DNA from: Roseobacter sp. CCS2
Lineage (GTDB): Bacteria; Pseudomonadota; Alphaproteobacteria; Rhodobacterales; Rhodobacteraceae
Reading direction: 5' to 3'
Length of the DNA stretch: 64,000 nucleotides
Assembly: GCF_000169435.1 (NCBI RefSeq)
Contig: NZ_AAYB01000001.1
Span: 372,001 to 436,000 of the forward strand
The stretch's first letter is position 1, and each line of letters begins with the position of its first letter. Shown in pieces: positions 8,510-18,618 of the stretch. The translations under genes and the position numbers were made by a program. Below the pieces are notes generated by a model, which did no database searches, had not been told where the DNA came from, and was given only the letters and a program-made list of their open reading frames with translations.

Positions 8510-10753
8510 ATGCCACATCGGCTCGAATCTGAAAGTCGCAAGCTGCTTGGACGGCTCCGCGAGGCGCTCGCCGCTGACAATGAAGGTCAGGCGCGGCTGG
8601 ATTCTGTGGTTGATTTGATCGCAAACTCCATGGGCACCGAGGTGTGTTCAATCTATCTGTTCCGCGACGCTGAAACGCTTGAACTATGTGCCACGAAAGG
8701 CCTGCAAGCCGAAGCGGTCCACCAAACCCGTATGCGGTTGGGCGAAGGTCTGGTTGGGCGCACAGCCAAAAGCCGTAATGTGATCAATACCGCTGACGCG
8801 CCATCTTCAAAGGGGTTCCGCTATATGCCGGAAACGGGCGAGGAACGGTTCTCGTCTTTTTGCGGTGTGCCTATCCAGCGCCTTGGTGACGTTTTGGGGG
8901 TATTGGTTGTGCAGTCCAAAGACGCGCGCGAATACACAACAGACGAAGTATATGCCCTTGAAATCGTCGCGATGGTCATCGCAGAGATGACCGAACTGGG
9001 TGCATTTGTTGGCGAAGGTGCCGCCCTTTCGGCGCGCCATCAGCAACCGGTCTTGTTGCGTGGCTCAATTGCACAGGAAGGTGCAACCGAAGGTGTGGTT
9101 CATCTACACGAACCCCGTGTCGTTGTCACAAACCCGATTTCAGACGACCCTGAAACCGAAAGCGCGCGCCTGCATGCCGCGATTGAACAACTGCGCGCCG
9201 GTGTCGATGATCTACTAACCGGCGCAAACACTGCGGACAGTGATCAAAAGCAGGTACTCGAGGCGTACCGCATGTTTGCCAACTCCAGCAGTTGGCTGAA
9301 GCGCATGCAAGAAGATGTGCAAAACGGCCTTTCGGCGGAAGCGGCAGTTGAAAAAGAGCAATCGCTGGCACGTGCCCGCATGTCGAGGGCCACCGATGCT
9401 TATCTGCGCGAGCGTTTATATGACCTAGATGATCTGTCCAACAAACTACTACGTCTGCTGACCGGCCAAGGGGCCGATGCCCGTGCTGATATGCCCGACA
9501 ATCCGATCCTTGTTGCGCGCAACATCGGGCCGGGCGAATTACTGGAATACGGCAAGACCATTAAAGGGATTGTTCTGGAAGAAGGCTCTGTTGGCAGTCA
9601 TGCCGCTATTGTTGCACGTGCCTGGGCGATCCCGCTTATTATCAACGCCAAAGGTGTCACACGCGAAGCATTGAACGGCGACCCAATTCTGGTCGACGGC
9701 GAACAGGGCATTGCACACCTGCGGCCTGATGAAACAGTGCATGCCGCCTTCCGCGACAAGATCGAAATGCAGGCACGCGCGCAGGAACGCTATGCGTCTA
9801 TCCGTGATCTGCCAGCGGAAACGAAATGCGGTCAGGTGATTTCACTACAGATGAACGCCGGGCTTATTGCCGATCTGCCATCACTTGAAGGATCGGGCGC
9901 AGAGGGCGTAGGCCTGTTCCGCACAGAGTTACAATTCCTGATCCGCAACCAGATGCCGCGGCGCGCGGAACTCTCTGCGCTCTATTCGCGCGTTGTCAAA
10001 GCTGCGAATGGAAAGCGGGTTGCTTTTCGCACACTTGATATCGGGTCTGACAAAGTGCTGACCTATATGAAACCCAATGACGAACCCAATCCCGCGATGG
10101 GCTGGCGCGCTATCCGTGTGGGTCTTGATAAACCCGGTGTGTTGCGGATGCAGTTGCAGGCGCTTTTGCGGGCGGCAAACGGGCAACCCCTTGCCGTCAT
10201 GTTCCCGTTTATCACACAAATTAGCGAATTCCGCGCGGCACGTGCCGAAATGGATAAGGCTATCGCACGCGAAACCAAACTGGGACATGCGCTGCCATCC
10301 AAGCTCGAAGTTGGTGCGATGCTGGAAACACCGTCGCTAGCCTATGCGCCTGATGCATTCTTTGAAGAGGTTGATTTCATCTCTATCGGAGGTAACGATC
10401 TTAAGCAGTTCTTCTTTGCCGCCGATCGCGAAAATGAACGGGTGCGCAAGCGATATGATACACTCGACAGTAGCTTTCTGGCCTTCATCCGCAATGTGAT
10501 CCTGCGTTGCGAGGCTTCAGGCACGCCATTATCCTTCTGCGGCGAAGATGCGGGGCGACCGGTCGAGGCGCTTTGCTTTGCGGCTCTTGGCCTGCGCGCG
10601 CTGTCCATGCGCCCGGCCTCGGTCGGCCCTGTCAAACATCTGCTGCGGCGCGTCGATCTGAATGAAGTGCGCAAGGTCATGGATGATGCGATGGCCAATG
10701 GCGATCAATCGGTGCGCCGCGCCGTCGCTGACTGGCTGGTCTATCAGGTCTGA
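8510..10753 (+). CDS. ptsP: Phosphoenolpyruvate--protein phosphotransferase PtsP (EI-Ntr)
   Basis: Enzyme I of the nitrogen-related PTS, 747 aa. It takes phosphate from PEP and hands it to NPr. An N-terminal GAF domain (about 15-155) is what separates PtsP from sugar-PTS EI. The phosphorylated His lies near residue 364 in GSVGSHAAIVARA. The C-terminal PEP-binding barrel shows GVGLFRTELQFL, the FRTLDIGSDK loop and SIGGNDLKQFFFAADRENE. ATG 8510 is chosen over GTG-proximal 8495 because GGGGGAT lies just before it. The 3' end overlaps a convergent EcsC gene by 10 bases. Confidence 0.95.
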   Translation: MPHRLESESRKLLGRLREALAADNEGQARLDSVVDLIANSMGTEVCSIYLFRDAETLELCATKGLQAEAVHQTRMRLGEGLVGRTAKSRNVINTADAPSSKGFRYMPETGEERFSSFCGVPIQRLGDVLGVLVVQSKDAREYTTDEVYALEIVAMVIAEMTELGAFVGEGAALSARHQQPVLLRGSIAQEGATEGVVHLHEPRVVVTNPISDDPETESARLHAAIEQLRAGVDDLLTGANTADSDQKQVLEAYRMFANSSSWLKRMQEDVQNGLSAEAAVEKEQSLARARMSRATDAYLRERLYDLDDLSNKLLRLLTGQGADARADMPDNPILVARNIGPGELLEYGKTIKGIVLEEGSVGSHAAIVARAWAIPLIINAKGVTREALNGDPILVDGEQGIAHLRPDETVHAAFRDKIEMQARAQERYASIRDLPAETKCGQVISLQMNAGLIADLPSLEGSGAEGVGLFRTELQFLIRNQMPRRAELSALYSRVVKAANGKRVAFRTLDIGSDKVLTYMKPNDEPNPAMGWRAIRVGLDKPGVLRMQLQALLRAANGQPLAVMFPFITQISEFRAARAEMDKAIARETKLGHALPSKLEVGAMLETPSLAYAPDAFFEEVDFISIGGNDLKQFFFAADRENERVRKRYDTLDSSFLAFIRNVILRCEASGTPLSFCGEDAGRPVEALCFAALGLRALSMRPASVGPVKHLLRRVDLNEVRKVMDDAMANGDQSVRRAVADWLVYQV

Positions 10754-11586
10754 GGAAGTTTGCCTGAGGCCAAGATTGCATGGAAATGGTCGGTGACGGC
10801 TTTGTCACCATAAACACGCGCCAGTTTGCGCAATCCAAAATGTACATGTGCCATTGCAACATAGTAATCGACAAAAGCATAGTTCGTGCCTGCCCCGGCT
10901 GCTGCACCTAGAATTGGTACGGCTTGTGTTGCAAGCTTCTGCGACAGAACCGCCGCAAACCGAGGCGCAACCTTGCTAATCAACCCATTGACCGCAGCAC
11001 CCGAAATGCTGAGCCTTGCACCAATAAAGGCGGTATCAACGCCATCATCCCCGGTGCCCGGACCACCGGCACCAAAAACAGCAAGGCATTCCATCTTGGT
11101 TTCTTCTGCGTCCGGGTCTTCGCCATATGCCACAGCAACGTGATGGACCGCGCGGAAAATCACCGTCGTTGCAACGGGCAGTTCTGCCAGTGCGGTGGGC
11201 AAGCCACCAATGCCACCAAGCGCCCCTGAAATGGTACCCAATATCTTATGAATGCGATCTGATCCGATGGTTTCACCGCGCCCCATGCGCGACTTGCTCG
11301 CCACATCGAAACTTTGACGCAGCGCTGCGCGGGCCAAATCATCTATCTGGTCGCGGGCCGACGCTGGCAGCAGCTTAAGCCCGTCTTCCACCTGACCACC
11401 AACAAAGTTGATTGCAGACATCAACACACCATTCGCTTTGCGCTGGCGTGCGGCAAGTGCCGCGATTTCGGCCTTCGCCGCTTCGGTCAGCGGCTGTGGT
11501 GGATCGGTAGGGTTGATCTGTTTCATCGCGGTACTTTGGTCATCCATGTTAACAAAATGGTGACCGAATGCCGTAATTTCAATCAC
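10744..11586 (-). CDS. EcsC family protein
   Basis: Member of the EcsC family (280 aa from GTG 11586, or 267 aa from ATG 11547). The ecs locus of Bacillus subtilis gave the name; the molecular role of the protein is not settled. GGIGGLPTALAELPVATTVI and the small-residue-rich stretches near GGPGTGDDGVDTAFIGARLS and PILGAAAGAGTNYAFVDYY are the hydrophobic, membrane-associating parts. The GTG start would overlap the upstream GNAT stop by 8 bases. No strong ribosome site distinguishes the two starts. Confidence 0.8.
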   Translation of the reverse strand: MIEITAFGHHFVNMDDQSTAMKQINPTDPPQPLTEAAKAEIAALAARQRKANGVLMSAINFVGGQVEDGLKLLPASARDQIDDLARAALRQSFDVASKSRMGRGETIGSDRIHKILGTISGALGGIGGLPTALAELPVATTVIFRAVHHVAVAYGEDPDAEETKMECLAVFGAGGPGTGDDGVDTAFIGARLSISGAAVNGLISKVAPRFAAVLSQKLATQAVPILGAAAGAGTNYAFVDYYVAMAHVHFGLRKLARVYGDKAVTDHFHAILASGKLPQT

Positions 11587-12079
11587 CTATCGCAGTTACC
11601 TGTCCGCCAACACCCTGCCAGGCCCCCGCCTCCAATGCGACGCCCAGCACACGATCAGGGTTTGTGGGCGGCGGCATTATCACACCAGACACCTGTTCAA
11701 ACCCGAACCGGCGGTAGTAGGGCGCGTCACCCACAAGCATCAGCCGCGACCACCCCAAATCACGCGCATCAGCCAGGCAGCGCTGCATCAAAAGCGAAGC
11801 AACCCCTTCGCCTTGCCGGGTCGGGTGCACCGCAATCGGACCCAGCAGAACGGTTTGCTGGCCACCAACCAGCACTGGCCAATTGCGCACTGCCCCGGCC
11901 AAAATACCCTCTGCATCCCGCGCTGTCAGACAAAGCGGCGCAATCGGATCAACCCCTTCGCGCAAACGATAAGACGACAAAGCTGAACGCCCCGGTGCAA
12001 AACACAGGTCGTAAAGCGCCTCGACCTCCCACCAGTCATTTGGCGTTTCTGTGGCCAATGTCAGTGCCGTCTGCTGCAT
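11579..12079 (-). CDS. GNAT family N-acetyltransferase
   Basis: Acetyl-CoA-dependent acyltransferase of 166 aa. The acetyl-CoA pyrophosphate loop is HPTRQGEGVASLLMQRCLAD (about residues 87-106), matching the Q/RxxGxG/A motif A. LVGDAPYYRRFGFEQVSG is the following beta-strand and helix seen in the predicted-N-acetyltransferase branch that handles small molecules or protein N-termini. It starts 69 bases from the divergent flavin reductase and is probably co-transcribed with the EcsC gene downstream. Substrate not predictable. Confidence 0.8.
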   Translation of the reverse strand: MQQTALTLATETPNDWWEVEALYDLCFAPGRSALSSYRLREGVDPIAPLCLTARDAEGILAGAVRNWPVLVGGQQTVLLGPIAVHPTRQGEGVASLLMQRCLADARDLGWSRLMLVGDAPYYRRFGFEQVSGVIMPPPTNPDRVLGVALEAGAWQGVGGQVTAIGD

Positions 12080-12148
12080 GTCTCTTTCATCTGGCCAAGG
12101 GCATTAGGGCAAGCTAACCCTAGGATACACAAACGAAAAGGCACTGCG

Positions 12149-12754
12149 ATGTTCTATGAACCCAAAAATGGCCACGGCCTGCCGCATAATCCGTTCAACG
12201 CCGTCATCTCACCGCGTCCCATTGGGTGGATCGCAACGCGTGGGACGGATGGGAAAGATAACCTCGCGCCTTATTCGTTCTTCAATGCTGTGGCATACGT
12301 CCCGCCACAGGTCATGTTCGCCTCAACCAGTACCAAACCGGACCGCGACGGCACCAAGGATTCCGTTGCCAATATCCGCGGCACCGGCGTCTTTGCTGTC
12401 AATATTGTAGAGTACGCAGCGCGCGACATCATGAATCAGACGTCCGGCCCATGGGAACGTGAGACGGATGAATTCGCGCTTGCAGGCGTTGAGAAAGGCG
12501 CATGCGAGACGATCAACTGTCCGCGTGTGCTGAATGCGCCCGCGACCTTGGAATGTAAACTCACGCAGATCGTGCAATTGCCTGGTGAGGCAAACTTTAC
12601 CGTCTTCGGCGAAGTGACAGGTGTGCATTTACGCGACAATTGTCTGGTCGACGGCAAGTTTGATGTGACCACCTTTAACCCGCTGACACGATTGGGATAT
12701 CGTGACTATTCTGTCGTGCGCGAGGTCTTCAGCCTGCAACGCCCTGACGACTAG
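12149..12754 (+). CDS. Flavin reductase family protein
   Basis: FMN-binding split-barrel protein, 201 aa. ISPRPIGWIATRGTDGKDN and NLAPYSFFNAVAYVPPQV are the flavin-binding strands. Members reduce FMN/FAD with NAD(P)H for a partner oxygenase or act as stand-alone FMN proteins. No oxygenase gene is adjacent, so a partner is not evident. The stop overlaps the stop of the convergent SulP gene by 4 bases. Confidence 0.85.
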   Translation: MFYEPKNGHGLPHNPFNAVISPRPIGWIATRGTDGKDNLAPYSFFNAVAYVPPQVMFASTSTKPDRDGTKDSVANIRGTGVFAVNIVEYAARDIMNQTSGPWERETDEFALAGVEKGACETINCPRVLNAPATLECKLTQIVQLPGEANFTVFGEVTGVHLRDNCLVDGKFDVTTFNPLTRLGYRDYSVVREVFSLQRPDD

Positions 12755-14373
12755 TGCCCACCGATGATCCCGGTTTTGACGCTGTAATCCACCGCCAACG
12801 CATAATCAGGATCATCATCACTATCGACCATCAGGTGACCCGCTTTCGACAGCAATTCGTGACAATCACGGCTAAGGTGGCGCAGTTGGATTTGCTTGCC
12901 CGCATCAATGTACTTTTGGGCCAATGCCTCAATCGCCTGCAGTGCTGACTGATCAGCCACACGGCTATTGGCAAAGTCCACGATGACCACATCCGGGTCA
13001 GTGGCGATATCAAAGATTTCCATAAAACCATCCGCAGAACCAAAGAACAGCGGCCCTTGGATTTCATAAACCTGCGCACCCGCCTCTGTCCGGCTTTCAC
13101 GCTTGATGGCGTGAATACGTGTCGCGTTGCTCCAGGCATAGGCCAAGGCCGACACGATCACACCGACAACCACCGCAGTCGCAAGATCAGTCGCAACAGT
13201 CACGATGGTTACAAGGATCGTCACAAAAGCATCCGTGCGCGGCACCTTGCGCAGGATACGCAAAGAATTCCAGGCGAATGTCCCGATCACGACCATGAAC
13301 ATCACACCGACCAAGGCAGCAAGCGGGATCTGCTCAATCAGGCTGCTTGCGAACAAAATGAACGCCAGCAGAAACAGCGCCGCAGCGATGCCCGCGACCC
13401 GCGTCCGACCGCCAGATTTCACGTTGATCATCGACTGACCAATCATGGCACAACCGCCCATACCGCCAAAGAAACCGGTGACTGTATTGGCCGCACCTTG
13501 GGCAAGACACTCTTGGCTTGCGCCGCCACGTTTGCCTGTCATTTCACCAACAAGGTTAAGGGTGAGCAGGCTTTCGATCAGGCCAATCGCAGCAAGGATC
13601 AGGGCGTAGGGCAGAATGATCTCGAACGTTTCCCAATTCAGCGGCACCATCGGAACGTGGAACGGCGGCAAGCCACCTTCAATGCTGGCCAGATCGCCCA
13701 CCAACGGGACATCCAAACCAAAACCAATCACAATCGCAGCCACAATGCCGATCCCCGCCAGCGGTGCGGGCACTGCATTGGTGATCTTGGGCATCGCCCA
13801 GATGATCGCCATCGTTACAACCACCAGCCCCAGCATCAAATAAAGCGGCGCACCTGACAGCCATTCCCCGTTGGCCATGCCGTGTCCGCCACCTTCGGCC
13901 GACCCCGGCACTTGAAACTGGCCCAATTGGGCCAGGAAAATCACAATGGCCAGACCATTCACAAAGCCCAGCATGACCGGATGCGGCACAAGGCGAATGA
14001 ACTTACCCCAGCGCATAATGCCGACGAAAATCTGGATCAGGCCCATCAAGACCACGGTCGCAAACAGGTATTCGACCCCATGCACAGCGACAAGACTGAC
14101 CATCACAACGGCCAACGCACCTGTCGCGCCAGAAATCATGCCGGGGCGGCCACCAAAGACAGCCGTAATCAGACCAACGATAAAGGCGGCATAGAGGCCA
14201 ACCAACGGCTCGACACCCGCGACAAAGGCAAAGGCAACCGCTTCAGGGACCAAAGCCAATGCCACAGTCAAACCCGATAGTATCTCAACCCGCCATTGAC
14301 CGGGGGTCAGCGGGGCATCGGGATCACGAAGTGAAAGACTGTCAGCGAAACTCGCTAAAAGGGCGCGGGCCAT
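12751..14373 (-). CDS. SulP family inorganic anion transporter
   Basis: A 540-aa SLC26/SulP permease with a C-terminal STAS domain. The N-terminal part shows the family signature region (LSGLTVALALVPEAVAFAFV and GLYAAFIVGLITAVFGGRPG, both within the first 75 residues) and 10 or more membrane segments. The STAS domain starts near residue 425 (IQGPLFFGSADGFMEI). SulP proteins move sulfate, bicarbonate or dicarboxylates, some with Na+. The short form and sequence flavour recall BicA-like bicarbonate carriers, but the substrate cannot be read from sequence. It is divergent from mtnP with 172 bases between starts. Confidence 0.88.
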   Translation of the reverse strand: MARALLASFADSLSLRDPDAPLTPGQWRVEILSGLTVALALVPEAVAFAFVAGVEPLVGLYAAFIVGLITAVFGGRPGMISGATGALAVVMVSLVAVHGVEYLFATVVLMGLIQIFVGIMRWGKFIRLVPHPVMLGFVNGLAIVIFLAQLGQFQVPGSAEGGGHGMANGEWLSGAPLYLMLGLVVVTMAIIWAMPKITNAVPAPLAGIGIVAAIVIGFGLDVPLVGDLASIEGGLPPFHVPMVPLNWETFEIILPYALILAAIGLIESLLTLNLVGEMTGKRGGASQECLAQGAANTVTGFFGGMGGCAMIGQSMINVKSGGRTRVAGIAAALFLLAFILFASSLIEQIPLAALVGVMFMVVIGTFAWNSLRILRKVPRTDAFVTILVTIVTVATDLATAVVVGVIVSALAYAWSNATRIHAIKRESRTEAGAQVYEIQGPLFFGSADGFMEIFDIATDPDVVIVDFANSRVADQSALQAIEALAQKYIDAGKQIQLRHLSRDCHELLSKAGHLMVDSDDDPDYALAVDYSVKTGIIGGH

Positions 14374-14545
14374 GAAGTATCCTGTCGAAAGGGGAGTTTA
14401 TCTGCCCCCTAAAGGAGCAAACACAACTTGTCACCCCTCGACCTTGCGTGAATATGCGGTGTTGCTGCTTTGGCACTGCGTACAAGGGTTCCATTCTGCT
14501 GCATTCCGTTTCAATGTGGGGGTGGGGATTGCGACAAGGCGGAAC

Positions 14546-15412
14546 ATGCAAACAAAAATCGGGATTATCGGCGGCTCGGGCATCTACAATATGGACGGGT
14601 TGGAAAATGCCGCCTGGATATCAACCAGCAGCCCTTGGGGTGCGCCGTCAGACAATATATTGACGGGGCAATTGAACGGCGTCGATATGGCCTTCCTGCC
14701 GCGTCACGGACGCGGGCATGTGCATTCGCCCACAACGGTGCCTTACCGCGCCAATATTGACGCCCTCAAACGCATAGGCGTGACCGATATCATCAGCGTC
14801 AGCGCCTGCGGATCGTTCCGCGAAAAGATGGCACCGGGTGATTTCGTGATCGTCGATCAGTTTATTGACCGCACCTTTGCGCGGGAAAAATCCTTTTTTG
14901 GCACAGGCTGCGTGGCGCATGTCAGTGTGGCGCACCCCACCTGCGCACGCCTTTCTGACGCCTGCGAAACAGCAGGCCAAGACGCCGGGATCAACGTTCA
15001 TCGCGGCGGCACCTATCTTGCCATGGAAGGCCCGCAGTTTTCATCCATGGCTGAAAGCAAACTCTACCGTGACTGGGGCTGCGATGTGATCGGCATGACC
15101 AACATGCCCGAAGCCAAACTCGCCCGCGAAGCCGAAATTTGCTATGCCTCCATCGCGATGGTCACCGATTATGACAGCTGGCACCCCGACCATGGTGCTG
15201 TCGATGTCAGCGACGTGATCAAAACGCTGCAAGGCAACGGGACCAAGGCGCAAGACCTTGTCAGCCGCTTGCCCGCTTTGCTTGGTCCCGACCGCGCGCC
15301 CTGCCCGCATGGCTGCGACCGCGCGCTGGAATACGCGGTGATGACCGCCCCAGACAAACGCGACTCTGCATTGGTCGCCAAACTCGACGCCGTTGCTGGC
15401 CGTGTCCTTTAG
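14546..15412 (+). CDS. mtnP: S-methyl-5'-thioadenosine phosphorylase
   Basis: Phosphorolyses methylthioadenosine (from polyamine synthesis) to adenine and methylthioribose-1-phosphate. The 288-aa product starting [20 protein letters not shown] has normal family length. A longer frame from 14372 would add an unrelated 58 residues. AAGGCGG precedes the [32 protein letters not shown], and [20 protein letters not shown] (phosphate and nucleoside sites) are diagnostic. Eleven bases downstream lies apt, which recycles the adenine released here, so the two form one salvage operon. Confidence 0.95.
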   Translation: MQTKIGIIGGSGIYNMDGLENAAWISTSSPWGAPSDNILTGQLNGVDMAFLPRHGRGHVHSPTTVPYRANIDALKRIGVTDIISVSACGSFREKMAPGDFVIVDQFIDRTFAREKSFFGTGCVAHVSVAHPTCARLSDACETAGQDAGINVHRGGTYLAMEGPQFSSMAESKLYRDWGCDVIGMTNMPEAKLAREAEICYASIAMVTDYDSWHPDHGAVDVSDVIKTLQGNGTKAQDLVSRLPALLGPDRAPCPHGCDRALEYAVMTAPDKRDSALVAKLDAVAGRVL

Positions 15413-15423
15413 AAAGCCCCATA

Positions 15424-15954
15424 ATGAAAACTGTCCAAGACTATATCCGCACCATCCCTGACTTTCCACATGAGGGGATCATGTTCCGCGATGTGACGAC
15501 ATTGTTCAGCGACCCACGCGGTTTCCGGATTGCGATTGACCAATTGCTGCACCCTTATGCGGGCCAACCCATCGACAAAGTTGTCGGCCTAGAGGCCCGC
15601 GGTTTCATTCTTGGCGGCGCTATCGCACACCAACTTTCATTGGGTTTTGTGCCAATTCGCAAGAAAGGCAAACTCCCCGGAAAAACCATTGAGCAGGATT
15701 ATACGCTGGAATACGGCACCGCCACGATGGAAGTGCACGACGACGCCCTGCAACCGGGTGAAAAGGTGCTTTTGGTTGACGATCTTCTTGCCACCGGCGG
15801 CACCGCAGAAGCCGGGATCAAACTGATCGAACGCATGGGGGCAGAGGTCATTGGCTGCGCCTTTGTCATTGATCTGCCCGATATCGGTGGACGCAAGAAA
15901 CTGGAAGCGCTTGGAATGGATGTCCATGCACTATGCCAATTCGAAGGCGAATAA
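15424..15954 (+). CDS. apt: Adenine phosphoribosyltransferase
   Basis: Converts adenine plus PRPP to AMP; 176 aa, typical. The PRPP-binding loop is [14 protein letters not shown] at about residues 116-129. [15 protein letters not shown] forms the pyrophosphate loop, and [20 protein letters not shown] near the N-terminus is the family signature. It follows mtnP by 11 bases and completes methylthioadenosine-to-AMP salvage. Confidence 0.97.
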   Translation: MKTVQDYIRTIPDFPHEGIMFRDVTTLFSDPRGFRIAIDQLLHPYAGQPIDKVVGLEARGFILGGAIAHQLSLGFVPIRKKGKLPGKTIEQDYTLEYGTATMEVHDDALQPGEKVLLVDDLLATGGTAEAGIKLIERMGAEVIGCAFVIDLPDIGGRKKLEALGMDVHALCQFEGE

Positions 15955-16020
15955 AGCGTCTTTCGTCGTTTTATCAAACGTCCGCCGCAGGCGTCCGGGC
16001 ACCAGCATCTGGCGCAAAAG

Positions 16021-17433
16021 CTAGTGCTGGCGCAACACAGCGCCGGGATTCATAATCCCGTGTGGATCCAACGCATCTTTGATGGCCCTTAACATCGCCA
16101 TTTTTGCCGGATCGCCATAGGTCTCGAGGTCTTTCACCTTCAGCCGCCCGATCCCATGCTCGGCGCTTACAGACCCTTCCATCTTATGCACCAGATCATG
16201 CACCACGCGTTTAACCTTGGGGCGTTCGGCCTCGTAATCAGCGCGGCTTTTTCTTGGCATCGGAAACACATTGTAGTGCAAATTGCCGTCTCCCAGATGC
16301 CCAAAACAATTGATCCGGAAAGCGCCCACCGCAGCCAAGGCCTGTTTGCCACGTTCGATAAACGCCGGGATCGCACTCAGCGGGATTGAGATGTCATGCG
16401 AACTCACCGACCCGATCCGCCGGTTCGCCTCTGGAATGCTTTCGCGGATGTGCCAGAATGCATCGCGTTGGGCGACGTTTTGGGCGATGGCGCCATCTGT
16501 CACCAGACCCGCCTCAAAGGCGCTGGCGAACAGCCCTTCCAGTGCCTCTTCGGGGTGCAGCCCCGCAGGCAATCCCACATCAATCAGCACAGACCATTCA
16601 GGGATTTCAGCAAAGGGTTGTTTAATGTCAGGGCCAACTTCAGTTAAAAAATCAAAGCCTTGGCGATGCATAATCTCAAAGGCAGAGACCCCTTCGCCAA
16701 TCTGCTGCCCTGCCATGGCCAGCAATTCCAACGCCGCCGCAGGCGACGCCACAGCCATCATCGCTGCCCCAACACCAACAGGCCGCGGGGCCAGTTTCAA
16801 AGCAGCCCCTGTGATGATCCCAAGGGTCCCTTCGGCGCCAATCATCAGGTTACGCAGGTCATACCCGGTATTGTCTTTACGCAGCCGCGTCAGCCCATGC
16901 CAGATCGTCCCGTCAGGCCGCACAACTTCCAGCCCCAAACACTGCGCGCGGGCATTGCCATAACGAAGGACGTTCACGCCGCCTGCATTGGTTGACAGCA
17001 AGCCGCCAATGCGCGCCGACCCTTCAGAGGCAAGCGAAAGGGGAAACAAGCGCCCCACCTCCTCGGCGGCCCGCTGAACATCGGCAAGGATCACCCCGGC
17101 ATCGCAAACCAATACATTCTCAGAAGGATAGATATCGCGGATGCGGTTCATACGCTCCAAGGAAAGCACGACAGGCACCGGCCCCTCGTCTGACAGCTGT
17201 CCGCCAACCAAACCCGTCCCGCCGCTGTAAGGCACGATGGGCACGCGGGCATCGGCACAGGCCTGCACGACTGCGGCGACCTCTTCGGTCGATCCGGGCG
17301 CCACGATAAAACCTTGGCCTGCCCAGCGCCCACGCGGTTCTGACAGATAAGGCGCGCTGTCATCCTTGAACGCCGCTTTGGGCAGCAGACTGCGTAGCGT
17401 GTCTTCAAAGTCTCGCGTGACCGGGTTCAGCAT
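16021..17433 (-). CDS. FAD-binding oxidoreductase (GlcD / 2-hydroxyacid dehydrogenase type)
   Basis: A 470-aa PCMH-type flavoprotein that oxidises 2-hydroxyacids such as glycolate, D-lactate or D-2-hydroxyglutarate. The FAD domain shows VPYSGGTGLVGGQ and RIGGLLSTNAGGVNVLRYGN. The C-terminal half has HLGDGNLHYNV and SAEHGIGRLKVKDL, conserved metal/substrate residues of the GlcD/D2HGDH group. AAAGGGA precedes the ATG. It lies 60 bases downstream of the MetE-like gene on the same strand and may be the last gene of the catabolic arm described below, but it could equally be independent. Confidence 0.85.
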   Translation of the reverse strand: MLNPVTRDFEDTLRSLLPKAAFKDDSAPYLSEPRGRWAGQGFIVAPGSTEEVAAVVQACADARVPIVPYSGGTGLVGGQLSDEGPVPVVLSLERMNRIRDIYPSENVLVCDAGVILADVQRAAEEVGRLFPLSLASEGSARIGGLLSTNAGGVNVLRYGNARAQCLGLEVVRPDGTIWHGLTRLRKDNTGYDLRNLMIGAEGTLGIITGAALKLAPRPVGVGAAMMAVASPAAALELLAMAGQQIGEGVSAFEIMHRQGFDFLTEVGPDIKQPFAEIPEWSVLIDVGLPAGLHPEEALEGLFASAFEAGLVTDGAIAQNVAQRDAFWHIRESIPEANRRIGSVSSHDISIPLSAIPAFIERGKQALAAVGAFRINCFGHLGDGNLHYNVFPMPRKSRADYEAERPKVKRVVHDLVHKMEGSVSAEHGIGRLKVKDLETYGDPAKMAMLRAIKDALDPHGIMNPGAVLRQH

Positions 17434-17493
17434 GCAAATTCCCTTTCAGGTTCATATGCTACATGGCCCAAAAATGCAGGACGTCCAACCAGA

Positions 17494-18618
17494 TTAGCTG
17501 GCCCGCGCCGCGCCTTCTGACAATGCGCCCAGCTTGGCATAGGCGATTTCAGGATCGACCGCGCCGAAACCAGCGAAGGTGCCAAAGCCACAATCCGATC
17601 CCGCGATCACACGGTCTGCGCCAACGATGTTCACAAACCGCGCGACACGTTCGGCCACTAGATCAGGGTGTTCGACAAAGTTTGTCGTTGTGTCCACGAC
17701 ACCAGGCACTAACACCTTGTTATCAGGGATATCTTTTGCGCGATCACGGAAGACGGACCATTCATGCCCGTGGCGCGGGTTCGACGTTTCAAACAGCACA
17801 TACTGCGACTTGGTGGCCATCAGCGTGTCGAACATTTTGGACATTGGAATGTCGCAAACGTGCGGCCCTTCGTAATTGCCCCAACAGATATGCACGCGCA
17901 CTTTTTCCGCTGGCACATCCGACAACGCATAATTCAACGCCTCGACATGGCTTGCAGCAATCTTGAGGAATTCATCATCCGACAAATCGTTAAACAACAT
18001 ATGACGTGACAGTGCGAGGTCGGGACAGTCGAGTTGCAGATCAAGGCCGGAGGCCACGATCGTTTCATATTCCGTCTTCATCGCATCGGCCAAAGCGGCA
18101 AGGTAATCCTCACGCGACTTGTAGTAATCATTCTGCAAAAACAAAGAGATAACACCGGGTGAGGCCGCATTCATAAAGCCTCGTTCGGCCCCATGTTCGG
18201 CCATCGCTGCCTTAAGGTTGGCGATGTCCTTTTCCAACTCGCCCTGCCCTTTGGATTTCACCTCGCCCACGCACATGGGTCGGGCGTATTGCGGAGTGCC
18301 GCCGTCATCGGCCAAGCGTTTGAGAAAGCTTGGAAATTGCTTGAGGTCGGCAGGTGCATTGCGTGGGCTGTCACCGTCGAAACCGGTGTAGCGGTCTTTG
18401 ACGTAAGTGGCGTAACTGATCTTGGACGTCTCGCCGTCGCTGACAATATCAATCCCGGCATCTACTTGTTTTTGCACGGTTTCTGAAACAGCCGCCGTCA
18501 TTGTTGCGTCAAAGTCACCTGCGTCATAGGCGTTTCCGTTTTCACGGGCGAAGATGAAATCGACGACTTCTTGGGTGCGGGGCAATGACCCTACGTGTGT
18601 TGTTAAGACTTTCGACAT
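17494..18618 (-). CDS. MetE-like (cobalamin-independent methionine synthase II family) protein
   Basis: A 374-aa single-barrel relative of the MetE catalytic domain. True MetE has about 750 aa in two barrels, so this is not the ordinary methionine synthase. THVGSLPRTQEVVDFI at the N-terminus and DIVSDGETSKISYATYVKDR, HICWGNYEGPH and IAGSDCGFGTF carry the family's zinc and substrate positions (His, Glu, Cys). The group includes alkyl-transferring enzymes such as epoxyalkane:coenzyme M transferase. Start at 18618 has AAGGATG upstream; a longer frame to 18663 runs into palindromic DNA. Its place in a catabolic cluster suggests demethylation or thiol-alkyl transfer, which is inference. Confidence 0.8.
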   Translation of the reverse strand: MSKVLTTHVGSLPRTQEVVDFIFARENGNAYDAGDFDATMTAAVSETVQKQVDAGIDIVSDGETSKISYATYVKDRYTGFDGDSPRNAPADLKQFPSFLKRLADDGGTPQYARPMCVGEVKSKGQGELEKDIANLKAAMAEHGAERGFMNAASPGVISLFLQNDYYKSREDYLAALADAMKTEYETIVASGLDLQLDCPDLALSRHMLFNDLSDDEFLKIAASHVEALNYALSDVPAEKVRVHICWGNYEGPHVCDIPMSKMFDTLMATKSQYVLFETSNPRHGHEWSVFRDRAKDIPDNKVLVPGVVDTTTNFVEHPDLVAERVARFVNIVGADRVIAGSDCGFGTFAGFGAVDPEIAYAKLGALSEGAARAS

